Below the pieces are notes generated by a model. That model was not told the DNA's origin and did no database searches. It was given only the letters and a program-made list of their open reading frames with translations. Position numbers and translations under genes: made by a program. From Corythucha ciliata (taxonomy: Eukaryota > Arthropoda > Insecta > Hemiptera > Tingidae), in contig CM075942.1 in NCBI GenBank assembly GCA_038030265.1, positions 67,522,926 to 67,586,925 of the forward strand: a stretch of 64,000 nucleotides of DNA, read 5' to 3'. Of the stretch, positions 32,661-42,833 are shown in pieces (the stretch's first letter is position 1; the number at the start of each line of letters is the position of its first letter).

Positions 32661-33185
32661 ACAATTTTTTACACACACAACAATTTCTTGGTGAAGCATT
32701 TCGCATATTTGTTGCCTTTGGCGCGGCCTTTCACGTGAATTTTGCCTTGAATGTGGCGATTCAAGTGAGTGTTTGCCCGGAATGTTTGCGTTTTGCCCGC
32801 CGCCGTGGGGCATTTCGCGCGGTTCACTCATTGTGCCGCGGCCTTTCTAAACAGTTTTTTTTTTCCTCACAATGTGACGTTTCGCTTATAAGTTTGCCCT
32901 TGGCGTCACCTTTCTCATAAATTTTGCCCTTGAAGTGGTGGCGTTCAACGTCAATTTTCTTCTGTGAGACCATTCGCGAGAGTTTTCCCCTTGAGTAAAT
33001 CAGTATTTCGCATCTCTCGAGACCCTCGGACCTAAGAGAAAATGACCCTAAAATTAAGGTGAGGAGGTTTTGATGATTTTTTTTTTTCGCAAGTGACCTC
33101 GACTCCAAGGGAGGGGCCATGGCCCCTGTGGCCCCTCTCTTAGATCCGCCACTGGAGATGGCCCGGAGTTGAATAGTTCCTGGTC
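32661..33185. other. Second satellite-like stretch and SINE-like leader
   Basis: 32690-32960 has diverged repeats of the type tttgcccttg-gtg-cgtttcgc. 33090-33180 contains gatccgccactggagatgg. No gene. Confidence 0.4.
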
Positions 33186-33260
33186 GCCGCGGTGTCTTGG
33201 TGCTCTAAGAGCCGTACCGGAGATACGGTGTCCGCCGGGTTCGATTCCCGCTCCGTGGCA
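33186..33260 (+). tRNA. tRNA-like cloverleaf, probably SINE-derived
   Basis: The acceptor stem GCCGCGG pairs with CCGTGGC (one wobble). The D arm is TCTT-GGTGCTCT-AAGA, and the anticodon stem CCGTA/TACGG is perfect. The loop CCGGAGA puts GGA in the anticodon position but has C instead of U33. The T arm is CCGGG-TTCGATT-CCCGC with one mismatch and one extra base before the acceptor. All arms fold, so a scanner may call it a tRNA. Its position inside a transposon, the imperfect T arm and the missing U33 favour a tRNA-derived SINE or pseudogene. Confidence 0.45.
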
Positions 33261-33548
33261 GGTTCTTTTTCTCACATTAACGTATTTAATTAAGAGAAAA
33301 CGTATGGAAATTTACTGTCTCGAGGCAGATTTTTTGGGGAATCGAAAACGCTATTAGGCCCTCCTCAAATTGAACGTGTGAACATACACATACTGGTTCA
33401 CACATTCACAGTCAATTATTTTTTGTCCGCGCATGGGAGTGGCCTGGGTTCAATTTACAGTGGGTCTCCCGGTATATATTTATGTAATACACGACTTGTA
33501 TATATATGTATTGGCCGGTTTTCGAGCTTTTCAAATCTGGCAACCCTA

Positions 33549-33742
33549 CTTCCAATCCTCACCGCTCTACATCAGGTGGGCCCAAAACAGGGACTCTTGA
33601 ATTGTTAAACCCTGAGATGATGAGTATTATCTTTCGATTGATGAAATCCTTGGGACTGGACATGTCAAAATTTACCGAGGATGATGTACAGATTTTTTTA
33701 AGGGAAGCTATTGAAAATGTTAAAACCACATCTCCAACTTAA
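33549..33742 (+). pseudogene. LINE ORF1 C-terminus
   Basis: After the hAT element the frame reads NPHRSTSGGPKTGTLELLNP, then an amphipathic helix-like region (IFRLMKSLGLDMSKFTEDDV) and FLREAIENVKTTSP before the stop at 33740-33742. The same block (LLKSLGVDTSKFTTEDIKI, then LRETLEN) ends ORF1 of the minus-strand LINE at 50212, which confirms it belongs to ORF1. Confidence 0.8.
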
Positions 33743-33835
33743 TTACTCGTAGTTCTTTATAAACTTCGACCGTTTATTAAGTATTTGATTGTTACCCTTT
33801 AGTTTCTCTACACAACTTGTATTTTTTTAAAAAAC

Positions 33836-34490
33836 ATGAATAACAATTTCAATATTTTACAATGGAATGCTCGATCTTTGGCTAACAAAATAGAGGAAAC
33901 AGAAAAAATCCTAAGCTCAAAAAATATCCAAATAGCCGCCATTTCGGAAACTTGGTTCCGCCCGAGAAAAGTGTATAACATCGACGGATATAGGGTTGTC
34001 AGGAATGACAGGCGTGACGGAAAAGCAGGAGTAGCCCTTTTGATACACCAGTCTATACAGTATAGTATACTGCAAAATTTACCGAAAATTGACGGTCTGA
34101 TGATGGTCGGGATAAATATTTCAATAATCTCAAGATCTAGTATAAATTTAGTGTCTCTTTACAACGCTCCCCAAAATAATTTATCAGACCATCAGTGGAA
34201 TCGAGTTTTTAAATCCTTCAATGGACCAACTTTGGTAATCGGGGACTTTAACTGCCACCATACGGCATGGGGATCAAGCTTCTCCCAAGGGAAAGGCAGA
34301 TATTTACTGGAAGCTGCCCAAGAATGCAACTATGTGTTTCTGAACGACGGCTCCCCCACGTTTATAAATCACACTAATTCTTTAAATAATTCGGTACTGG
34401 ATTTGGCCTTTTGCAGCGCTTCCCTGTCCTCAGAGTTCGAATGGTCGGTCGGACCCTTTAGGATCTGACCACTTTCCGATTATTATTTAC
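33836..34490 (+). pseudogene. LINE ORF2: APE-type endonuclease
   Basis: The ATG at 33836 lies 93 bp after the ORF1 stop. Endonuclease motifs in order are LQWNARSLANKIEE, AISETWFRP, GYRVVRNDRRDGKAGVALL, VIGDFNCHHTAWGSSF and LDLAFCSAS. The final SDH box is reached only by a shift near 34465 (GSDHFPII in the next frame). The enzyme nicks target DNA to prime reverse transcription. The frameshift disables it. Confidence 0.85.
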
Positions 34491-36848
34491 ACCTCACTAA
34501 AAATCAACTCAGTGAATTTGAGGCCACGCTCTCGAGTTTGGAAAACACAAAATGCAAACTGGGAATTGTATTCATCCAATCTGGATTCTCTCTTGAGTGA
34601 CTCTGAAGAAGTTTCATACGACACCTTCGTCGAACAGATTAAACATGCCTGTGACTCATCCTTTCCCAGATACAGATCGTGGGGGAAAAGGAAGCCCGGA
34701 CCCGGTGGAACGATGCATGCTCCTTAGAGGTTTTGGAAAGGAAATCGTCCTGTCTCAAGTTTAGATCGTGCCCTTCGTTACAAAACTTCCTGGAGTACAA
34801 AAGTAAATCCGCTAGTGTGAAAAGGCTCATCAAACTCACGAAACGCAAGGCCTGGAAAGATTTCTGTGAAAATCTCACAGGGAGTTTTCCTTTATCCGAC
34901 ATTTGGAAACGTATTAGGATATTGAAGAAACCTGATGTAGACTCTACTCCAACAATCGAAGGGAATTGGGTAGATGACTTCTTGTCAAAATTGGCCCCAG
35001 ACTCCGTTCACTTTCCTTTCACGCCGGATGCCGTTGCTAACGCTCAGGACTGCTTCCTGCTATCCCAAATAACGCTCCACGAACTTGATATGGCGATTAA
35101 GAAATCAGCAAATACAGCTCCAGGACTTGACCAGATAGAGTATTCCATGCTGAGAAACTCTTCACCTTCCGCTAAAATCAGGTTACTTAACCTCTTCAAC
35201 GACATTTTGGAGATCTGGCAACGTCCCCAAACAATGGAAAAACTTCGTGGTCATTCCGGTGTTAAAAGATAAGAGTAAACCAAATTTAGCCGACTCATAT
35301 CGGCCAATCGCCCTTTCATCGTGTGTACTGAAAACGTATGAGCGTATCCTTAAGAACAGAATGGAGTTCTGGCTGGAAAGTCAAAACCTTTTACCTCAGA
35401 GCCAGTTTGGATTCATGAAAGGTAAATCAACTTTTCAAAGCTTGGCCACTCTTATTACCGATATCCAACTTGGACTGACTGCTAATCACACTACATTGGT
35501 GCTAACGATAGATATCAAAGGGGCGTATGATAATGTTAACCTCGATATTCTTCGACAATCTATGTTAAATATAAATCTTCCCCCACTTTTCGTAAGTAGA
35601 GTCCTTTCGCTGATGTTAGATCGCAATGTATCAGTGAATCTTAACGGAAATATAGTAGGACCCAGGGTTACTTCTGACGGGTTACCTCAGGGAGACATTT
35701 TGAGTCCACTATTGTACGCAATTTATGTTGCCGATTTAGAAAAGATTCTCCCGAGTGATTTGAAAATCCTTCAATACGCAGATGACATTTGCCTTTACGC
35801 CACAAAACCGGAGGTACATAATTGCGTCGAAACTTTACGAGAGGGATTCACAAAATTCATGGAGTGGACAACTAAGAAAGGCCTAACGATAGCGCCTTCG
35901 AAATCAGAGATCTGCCCATTTTCAAGACACCGAGTTTTCCCGCTTCCGAATTGACGTTGAATCAAGTCACTTTCCCTGTACGGGACTCTATTTCGTTCCT
36001 GGGCTTGAGGATAGATAGAAAGCTTGCATGGAAATATCACGTAGAATTTTTAACTACCAAGACAGAAAAATACCTAAATGTCCTTAGATCCTTCTCCCAC
36101 GCGAACTGGGGGGCTGACCCGACGGTGTGTCTTTTATTCTACAGAGCTACAATACGGTCGATTTTGGATTACGGCTGTGTCTTTTATGGCCAGGCGTCGA
36201 AATCCCTTTTGACGAAGGTGGATCGGATCCAATATCAGAGTTTGCGGGTCTACTTAGGTGCGCTCAAGTCTACCCCAACCGATGCCTTGCTTAGTGAAGC
36301 TGGTGAACTTCCTTTGTTATTCAGACGACAACTGTTGAGTGACCGACTTGTTCTCAAAATTAAGAGCCAACTCCCCGTTTTGTGGAAAAAAATCGTATCG
36401 CTTAACATCGAAAATCTTTCCCATCCATTTTGGAAAAAGAAACCACCCCCAATGCTAACTGAAAGTTTTCTGCGCACTCTCCAATTCTCCTCGCTTGTCA
36501 ACTGCACACCCTACAAGTTACCAATCTTTAGTATCACAGAACCTCTTTTCAAACATCTAGCACAAACAAATAATTTTATTAGAGTAAAATGCCTCAGAAC
36601 TAACGTCCATAATCCGTATTCAATAAATGTGAAGCTTAAGGCGGAATTGGAGAAAATTGATAAATGCTATCCGATCTATAGCGACGGCTCCAAGACAAAA
36701 ACTAGTGCAGGATGTGCATTCTACGATGGTATTTTAAATATAGGCAAAATGTTCCAGCTCCATCAAGTTTGTTCGGTTCTAACATGCGAGCTCAAGGGAA
36801 TTGACGAGGCCCTCAAGTACTTTCTAAGTATGGCTGTATGGGCCTTGT
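34491..36848 (+). pseudogene. LINE ORF2: reverse transcriptase and truncated RNase H
   Basis: Frames 34512-34727, 34679-35272, 35247-35954 and 35951-36848 follow one another. They read the linker (KRLIKLTKRKAWKDFCENL), TAPGLDQIEYSML, DSYRPIALSSCVLKTYERIL, QSQFGFMKGKSTFQS, LTIDIKGAYDNVNLD, GLPQGDILSPLLYAI and the catalytic LQYADDICLYA. The thumb (FLGLRIDRKLAWKYHVEF) and an RNase H start (YPIYSDGSKTKTSAGCAFYD) follow. RNase H stops after about 60 residues, where the sequence runs into the poly-A, so later catalytic residues are missing. Frame changes near 34700, 35255 and 35950. Confidence 0.85.
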
Positions 36849-36857
36849 CCCAATGCC

Positions 36858-36858
<1 letters not shown>

Positions 36859-36907
<49 letters not shown>
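36859..36907 (+). repeat. Poly-A tail of the I-type LINE, 49 A
   Basis: Pure A run directly after the truncated RNase H. Its purity suggests recent insertion or expansion. It abuts acaaagcttgctatgtc, which in the second repeat-B copy (63053-63069) follows ordinary sequence. Confidence 0.7.
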
Positions 36908-36908
<1 letters not shown>

Positions 36909-37939
36909 AAAGCTTGCTATGTCTAGGGTGACCAGACTTCCTAGTTTCCCCGGACAAGTTCTACTTTTCAAAACATCCGGGCTCATGTTTTAGGTGTGAT
37001 CAGGGCAGGGAGAGGAAACAATATTGTTCTCTTTTTTGTACCACCAACTTGTAACGTCTGGTCGTGGGTCTTTCACGTTCATCACTTTGTTTAAAAGCTA
37101 CGGCGCAATCACCATTTCACGTCTCACAGCACTGGTGAACCGGATCTCCTTCCTGAATTGGAGGTTTCCAGGTCAGATCAAGTGCAAAGGGGCTGGGTTC
37201 TGCTCAGTTAAAACCCCACATTTCGTCAATTTTTCTCTTTCAAAACCAAATTTCGTCGACATGGCTCATTTAAAGCCCACATTTTGAGTTCGCTCCACCA
37301 CAAAACCAAATTTAGTGGCTTTGAATCTAAATTTTTTGCGGATTAGGCAATCTACAAATTGTAAATGATCAGTTTGGCCTACTTTTTGGGCATAAATCGT
37401 CTGAAGTTTCAAGGCCAATTTTGCATTGCGCGGAGGCTCAGTTAGGCCATTTTTTAAAACAAGAATGCGATGTTTTGCTATTTACCAGGCATGAACGTAT
37501 GTTTAAGGGCGTGATTAGCCAGGCAAGCAATTTTATAGCGTGACAGTGGTCAGTTCATTCCGTCATGTGTGTAAACAACGCGCCGTGTAAGGTGGGGACG
37601 GCTCATTATCCGTGCGTAAACACCACGGTCAGTTTATCGGTTTAAAGTCGCGAATAACCATGTTTGGCTGTTTTTTACTTTGTTGGACAAATAGCCATTT
37701 CGAAAGGCACGAATCGTCTTTAACACCATCTGTAGTCTCTGGAAAGGGCGCAAATTATTAGTTAGGCAATTTATAGAGCATTAATTGCGAATAGTATGCG
37801 ATTTTTCCCACGCCAATCCAGAGCGTGATAGTCAGTTTTGCCCTTTTTGTAGAGTGCGAATAGTCAGTCCGCCATTTATAGGGCGCACATTGTCCGTATG
37901 GTCATGGTTTCATGTTTTTGACTATCAGTAGTGAAAATT
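36908..37939 (+). repeat. Dispersed repeat B, copy 1
   Basis: About 1 kb is about 90% identical by eye to 63052-64000 (landmarks: tagggtgaccagacttcc, gtaccaccaacttgtaacgt, cacttttttt variants, gtgcgtaaacaccacgg). An inner hairpin surrounds ccggacaagttctac and aacatccggg. From about 37300 onward it becomes a degenerate ~30-bp repeat (ggccatttttagggcgcgaatagtcagtt type). TAGGGTGACCAGA at the start resembles a hAT terminus, but no matching right end was found. Confidence 0.75.
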
Positions 37940-38140
37940 TGCTCGTTAGTGGGCAATAAACGTTGACAGATCTAAAAAGATCTGCCGAACGATATCGGTG
38001 GGAGTTCAAATCAGTCAGAATGTGGTCTGTGGTCCCCCACTAACCTACCGATTTCTCAAGAGAGATATTCTGTAGGACACAAATCTGCCGATTTTGAACG
38101 ATAGATCTCAATCTGCCAGATGTGCCCCCATTAACGAGCA
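37940..38140. mobile_element. Small TIR element, about 200 bp
   Basis: The ends TGCTCGTTAGTGGGCA and, inverted, TGCTCGTTAATGGGGGCA bracket 37940-38140. The interior has the palindromic words agatctaaaaagatct and gatatcggtgg/ccaccgat. No TSD could be settled. Confidence 0.4.
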
Positions 38141-38159
38141 GAATTGATCAAGATCAGAT

Positions 38160-39312
38160 ATAAAGCTTCACTGAGAGCTCAACTGTGGTTGGAGAAGTGC
38201 AGTGGTTGGGTCTTCCTTGTGTTTGAAGCTTTTACTGTGGTTTGGAGCTCAGCTAAGGTTAGACCGTTGCAGTGGTAGCACATTTGCTGTGTTTGGACCT
38301 TTGCTGTGGTTCGACATTTTCTGTGGTTGGACCTTTGCTGTGGTTGGACGTTTTGCTGTGGTTGGCCCTTTGCAGTGGTTTGAGCGTGGCTGTGGTTGGA
38401 CCTTTGCTGTGGTTTGAGCTTTGCTGTGGTTGGTGTGATTTTGGAGCTTTGCTGTGGTTGGAGCTTTGCTGTGGTTAGAGCATTGCTGTGGTTGGAGCTT
38501 TGCTGTGGTTGGAGCATTGCTGTGGTTGGAGCTTTGCTGTGGTTGGAGCTTTGCTGTGGTTGGTGTGATTTTGGAGCTTTGCTGTGGTTGGAGGTTCGCT
38601 GTGGTTGGAGGTTTGCTGTGGTTAAAGGTTTGCTGTGGTCGAAGGTTTGCTGTGGTTGGACCTTTGCTGTGGTTTGAGCTTGGCTGTGGTTGGATCTTTG
38701 CTGTGGTTGGGCCTTTTCTGTGGTTGGACCTTTGCTGTGGTTGGTGTGATTTTGGAGCTTTGTTGTGGTTGGAGGTTCGCTGTGGTTGGAGGTTCGCTGT
38801 GGTTGGAGGTTCGCTGTGGTTAAAGGTTTGCTGTGGTTGAAGGTTTGCTGTGGTTGGACCTTTGCTGTGGTTGGACCTTTGCTGTGGTTTGAGCTTGGCT
38901 GTGGTTGGATCTTTGCTGTGGTTGGGCCTTTTCTGTGGTTGGACCTTTGCTGTGGTTGGTGTGATTTTGGAGCTTTGTTGTGGTTGGAGGTTTGCTGTGG
39001 TTGGAGGTTTGCTGTGGTTGGACCTTTGCTGTGGTTTGAGCTTGGCTGTGGTTGGATCTTTGCTGTGGTTGGATCTTTGCTGTGGTTGGGCCTTTTCTGT
39101 GGTTGGACCTTTGCTGTGGTTGGTGTGATTTTGGAGCTTTGCTGTGGTTGGAGGTCCGCTGTGGTTGGAGGTTTGCTGTGGTTAAAGATTTGCTGTGATT
39201 GAAGGTTTGCTGTGGTTGGGCCTTTGCTGTGGTTGGACCTTTGCTGTGGTTTGAGCTTGCCTGTGGTTGGACCTTTGCTGTCGTTGGACCTTTGCTGTGG
39301 TGTGTGCTTGGC
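38160..39312 (+). repeat. 17-bp minisatellite with higher-order pattern
   Basis: The unit gctttgctgtggttgga (17 bp) is repeated about 65 times with variants at the last three to four bases (acc, agc, agg, atc, gcc). A marker insertion, tggtgtgattttg, occurs at 38431, 38561, 38742, 38957 and 39121 (spacings 130, 181, 215, 164), which shows amplification of multi-unit blocks. Because 17 is not a multiple of 3, all frames encode a 17-residue periodic Leu/Trp/Cys-rich peptide without stops. Those long ORFs are not genes. Confidence 0.9.
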
Positions 39313-40490
39313 CGAAAATATCGGCCGATCAAATCTGTCAAAATTATCTCCCCGTGTATATATGAGCCACTATTAGCCAGTGTCATATTTTCATGGCGCG
39401 ATCAGCTACTATTAATCGCCCATTCAGGTTTTTTCAGGGCTCATTGAGTCAATTTTGACGATTTCAAAGTTCGAATAGCCATATAATTGCCATTTTTAGG
39501 GGACATAATGTCTGTTGTTCCAGTTGTAGGCGTGAATAGTCCGTCCCAGGACCAAGTGGAGAATGGCCAGGTCGGCTATTTTCGGCGCTTGAATGGTCGA
39601 TTTGGCCATTTTCAGGGCATGAGTAATCTGTTCAGGCATTTTTAGAGCGCGATTCGTCAGTTTATATGTTTTTAGAGTTCATGCTAAGTAAGTTCGGCAA
39701 TTTCTAGGATTCAAAATATAGAAATTTTAGCCATTTTCCAGACACTAATAGTCAGTTTCACCATTTCTAGGGCTCAAATAGTCCACCAGGCCAAGGCCGT
39801 GAAGTTTGACCATTCCACGGCGCGAAAAATTGTCGATTTTGGCATTTTCAGGGCAGGAATCATCTTTTTAGGCATTGCCAGGGCGCGTGAAGTAATTTTT
39901 TTCCGTTTTCAGGACTCGATTAGTCGACCGTCAAGCAAAATGCGCGAATTGGTCCAATTTGGCACGAGACGAATGACCGCAGTTTGGTCATTTTTAGTGA
40001 GCGAATGATCGATTTAGCTAATTTCGGGCGGTAATCATGCTGTTTTCAGGCATTGTCAGAAGTTCACCAATCACCAGTTCAGCCATTTTTAGGGCGCGTG
40101 AAGTCAATTTAGCCATTTCAAAAGGCGAATCGTCTGTTTTGTATTTTTGGGCGCGAGTTTAGTTAGTTTATTAGCTCGTCAACAAGAAGAACATGAACCC
40201 GCGGCAAGCACTCTCTCATTCGATAATTTGCAACTTATCTTCCCTCTCTACTTTCATTGCCGAATTGGTTGTCTTACTGTTCATTAAAAATAAGTGTTAT
40301 TATATCAAGCCAAAGTTCCATGGAGGGGGTTGATCACAGAAGGGCGATGTCCACGTTTAATTTGACGGGCTCTGTAAAGCCATTTTTAGTACAGATCGAA
40401 GCAGGCCATTTCTCCACCCCCTCCCTTGAGCAAATCCTTAATCCACGTCTGTCTGTAAAAATGTGGTATTTTATAACGCTTTTTTAGTGC
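39313..40490. repeat. Degenerate ~30-bp repeat (repeat B type) and spacer
   Basis: Recurring words gccatttttagggcgcg, gaatagtcagttt and tttcaggg at 39400-40150 continue the pattern of repeat B beyond the minisatellite. 40150-40490 is unique-looking. No gene. Confidence 0.5.
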
Positions 40491-40607
40491 ATTTCATTCA
40501 AAAAATGCACTATTGGTCTCGCCCTGATGGTCGCACATATGGGTTGCGATACTTTTTTTTCACGTTTCAGAACCCCTAGAACACGAATCCGAGGTCGGTT
40601 CAATTTG

Positions 40608-40643
<36 letters not shown>

Positions 40644-41213
40644 GGCCCTTTTTTGTTAGCACGATCACGGTCGCAATTTTTGACTAAGGGCAACCAAATT
40701 TGGCCTAAAAATCAATAGCGTGAATATCTCGGACGAGTTCGTGATCCAGATGAATCGGTCCACGGGAACGGTGTGAAAGAGGGGTTTGAATTAGTTGAAA
40801 ATTCGCTACCGCACGGCTGTTGCTGCAATTACCCCCAAAATTAACTCGAGTAATGAAAAATGAACGCGCTTTCAAATGAGACCCTAGTGAACCAAATCCG
40901 TTGATATGGCAGGGGAGTTCTCGGCGAAGGGGAGCTATTAAATTAACGCTATGCCTTACTGGACCACCCAATTACCAAACAATTTCATTGACATTGTATT
41001 TTGAGCCGTCTCTTTTATTTGATTTGCCTACAGCGTAATAAATCTTGAGTAAAAAATCCTGAGGTGGGCCAAAAAGGGAGGAAACAAAAAAAAATTTAAA
41101 AAAAAATTGTTTCGGATTTGAACCCAGGCACTCCGCATTCCGCGAAATAATGACATACCATTATTTTAACCTAATGTAACTGATCTGAAAATTAACGTAA
41201 TCTGAAAAAAGTT
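40491..41213 (+). repeat. Dispersed repeat A, copy 2 (diverged)
   Basis: Starts like copy 1 (tagtgcatttcattcaaaaaatgcac, then actattggtctcg, cacgtttcagaaccc) and reaches a 30-base TA microsatellite (about 40608-40638) and tatggccctttttt-gttagcacgat. After about 40690 it departs from the other copies. 40860-41200 holds no gene; a B-box-like gggttcaaatcc (minus strand, about 41130) is isolated. Confidence 0.5.
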
Positions 41214-41582
41214 TTGTTCCGACAGCAGCCTGTCGGGAAAAGTGCATTTCATTCATGCCCTCATAAGTTAGAAAGATATCAATCAATTATGAATGAAATT
41301 TAGGCCGGGATAAAGATTTTAATTGCTAATAACTCCCTAACAAGAGTCCGCCTTCCCATATCGTATAGGCAACCAAACCGACTCTGTTTCATTTTTCATT
41401 TTCATCATTTTGTTCCCCCTCAGTTGGTGCCAAAAAGGGGCCTGCGGTAAAAAGAAACACGATTTTATGATTTTGACTTTCTAAACCACGGCCTAAATGT
41501 CATTCATAATTGATTGATATCTTTCTAACTTATGAGGGCATGAATGAAATGCACTTTTCCCGACAGGCTGCTGTCGGAACAA
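41214..41582. mobile_element. Foldback element, 369 bp, with hairpin-tipped termini
   Basis: The arms 41214-41315 and 41482-41582 are inverted repeats of about 100 bp with few differences. Each end starts TTGTTCCGACAGCAGCCTGT, itself a small stem-loop (CCGACAG, loop, CTGTCGG). The arms also contain agtgcatttcattc, the same word that opens repeat A. Non-coding. No TSD recognisable because of flanking T runs. Confidence 0.6.
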
Positions 41583-41597
41583 TTTTTTTTTTTTTTT

Positions 41598-42749
41598 AGT
41601 GCATTTTTAGTGCATTTCATTCTGAAAATGCACTATTGGTCTCGTCGTGATGGTGGCAAACATGGGTCATGTCATGTTTTTTTCATGTTTCAGAACCTCT
41701 AGAACACGAATTCAGAGGTCTCCGGAATTCATATAGTATATATATATAATATTATGGCCGTTTCCTTGTTAGCACGATAACTCTCGTAGAAGTTAATTTA
41801 GCGGAACGCGCTTTGGCACAAAAATCAGTAGTCATAAGACACCGGTCGGTATTGCATTTGGGCCAAATCGGTCAAGGTGGAGGGGGGGAAAATTGGGCTT
41901 GAAGTCGTCAAAAAATCACTAAAAATCACCAGTTGATTCTAGAAGCATCATATTCGGTACGTATACTCCATGTTAGACTAGCTTTTGATTCCCATTTTAA
42001 TTTTTTGAAAAAGTCAAGGGGGAGGGGGTTGTACCCCTGGGGTGGAAATACGTGTGTGGTCACGTTAGCACGATAACTTTCGTACAAATTAATTTAGCGG
42101 AACGCGCTTTTGCAAAAAAATCAGTAGTCATAAGACACCGGTCGGTATTGCATTTGGGCCAAATCGGTCAAGGTGGTGGGGGGGGGGGGAAATACGGCTT
42201 GAAATGATCAAAAAATCACTACAAGTCACCAGTTGATTCTAGAAGCATCATATTCAGTACGTATACTCCATGTTAAAATAGCCTTTGATTCCAATTTTAA
42301 TTTTTTGGAAAAAGTCGAGGGGGAGGGGGCGATGTCCCCGGGGTGGAAGTAAGTGTGAGGCCTTGTTAGCACGATAACTCTCGTAGAAATTAATTTAGCG
42401 GAACGCGCTTTGGCAAAAAAATCAGTAGTCATAAGGCCCCGGTCGGTATTGCATTTGGGCCAAATCGGTCAAGGTGGAGAGGGGAAAATAGGGGTTAAAA
42501 TGGTAAAAAAATCACTACAAATCACCAGTTGATTCCAGAAGCATTATATTCGGTAAGATGATTCCATTTTGAAATAGCCTTTGATTCCCATTAAGTTCAG
42601 CTTAAACAAACCCGGCAGCAAACAGTACGAGGGAGGGTCAAACATAAACGAAACAAATCATGGTCTCAACATTGCTACTTCTGGGACGGCTTAGGGTATC
42701 CGTATACAAAATGAAATGCACTCTTTCCGACCGCCAGCTGCCGGAGCGA
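41598..42749 (+). repeat. Dispersed repeat A, copy 3 (three tandem units)
   Basis: Same order as copy 1: the opening hairpin word, TA repeat, then three tandem units (from about 41766, 42064 and 42365; periods 296 and 301 bp), then the closing block to ccggagcga. Copy 1 has two units, so unit number varies. It is cut at 42749 by the 3' end of a LINE; copy 1 continues past this point. Confidence 0.7.
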
Positions 42750-42833
42750 TTTTTTTTTTTTTTTTTTTTTTAATTTTTTTTTAATTTAATTTGGCATTAG
42801 TTAGAAAACCATAGCCAGAGGTGTTTTATGGGT

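Larger units (their letters stand above)
29532..33556. mobile_element. hAT-like element, 4009 bp, filled with satellite DNA
   Basis: 29540-33548 begins TAGGGTTGCCAGAT and ends with its exact reverse complement. An 8-bp TSD CTTCCAAT (29532-29539 and 33549-33556) flanks it, as for hAT. Subterminal ccggttttcg/ggccgg words lie near both ends (29560-29650; 33515-33530). No transposase frame exists; most of the interior is a 20-bp minisatellite, and a tRNA-like sequence lies at 33186-33260. It interrupts LINE ORF1, which continues on the far side. Confidence 0.85.
20083..36907 (+). mobile_element. I-type LINE split by two DNA transposons
   Basis: One LINE copy in five plus-strand pieces: 5' UTR and ORF1 N-terminus (20083-20737), ORF1 middle with zinc knuckles (28770-29539), ORF1 C-terminus (33549-33742), ORF2 (33836 to about 36848) and a 49-A tail (36859-36907). 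The protein sequence resumes across each interruption, and ORF1 and ORF2 align with the related minus-strand LINE at 42749-50742. An APE endonuclease, RT and RNase H place it with the I group. Removing the two inserts leaves about 4.8 kb. The RNase H is cut short by the poly-A, and there are several frameshifts, so the copy is dead. Confidence 0.8.

Noticed and set aside
38179..39447. Long overlapping ORFs on both strands (up to about 190 codons) rich in Leu/Trp/Cys or Gln/Ser/Thr
   Set aside because: They are translations of the 17-bp minisatellite; the peptides have a strict 17-residue period and exist in several frames and on both strands.
41105..41175. B-box-like GGGTTCAAATCC on the minus strand as a tRNA or SINE
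   Set aside because: No D arm, anticodon arm or pairing acceptor stem could be found around it.
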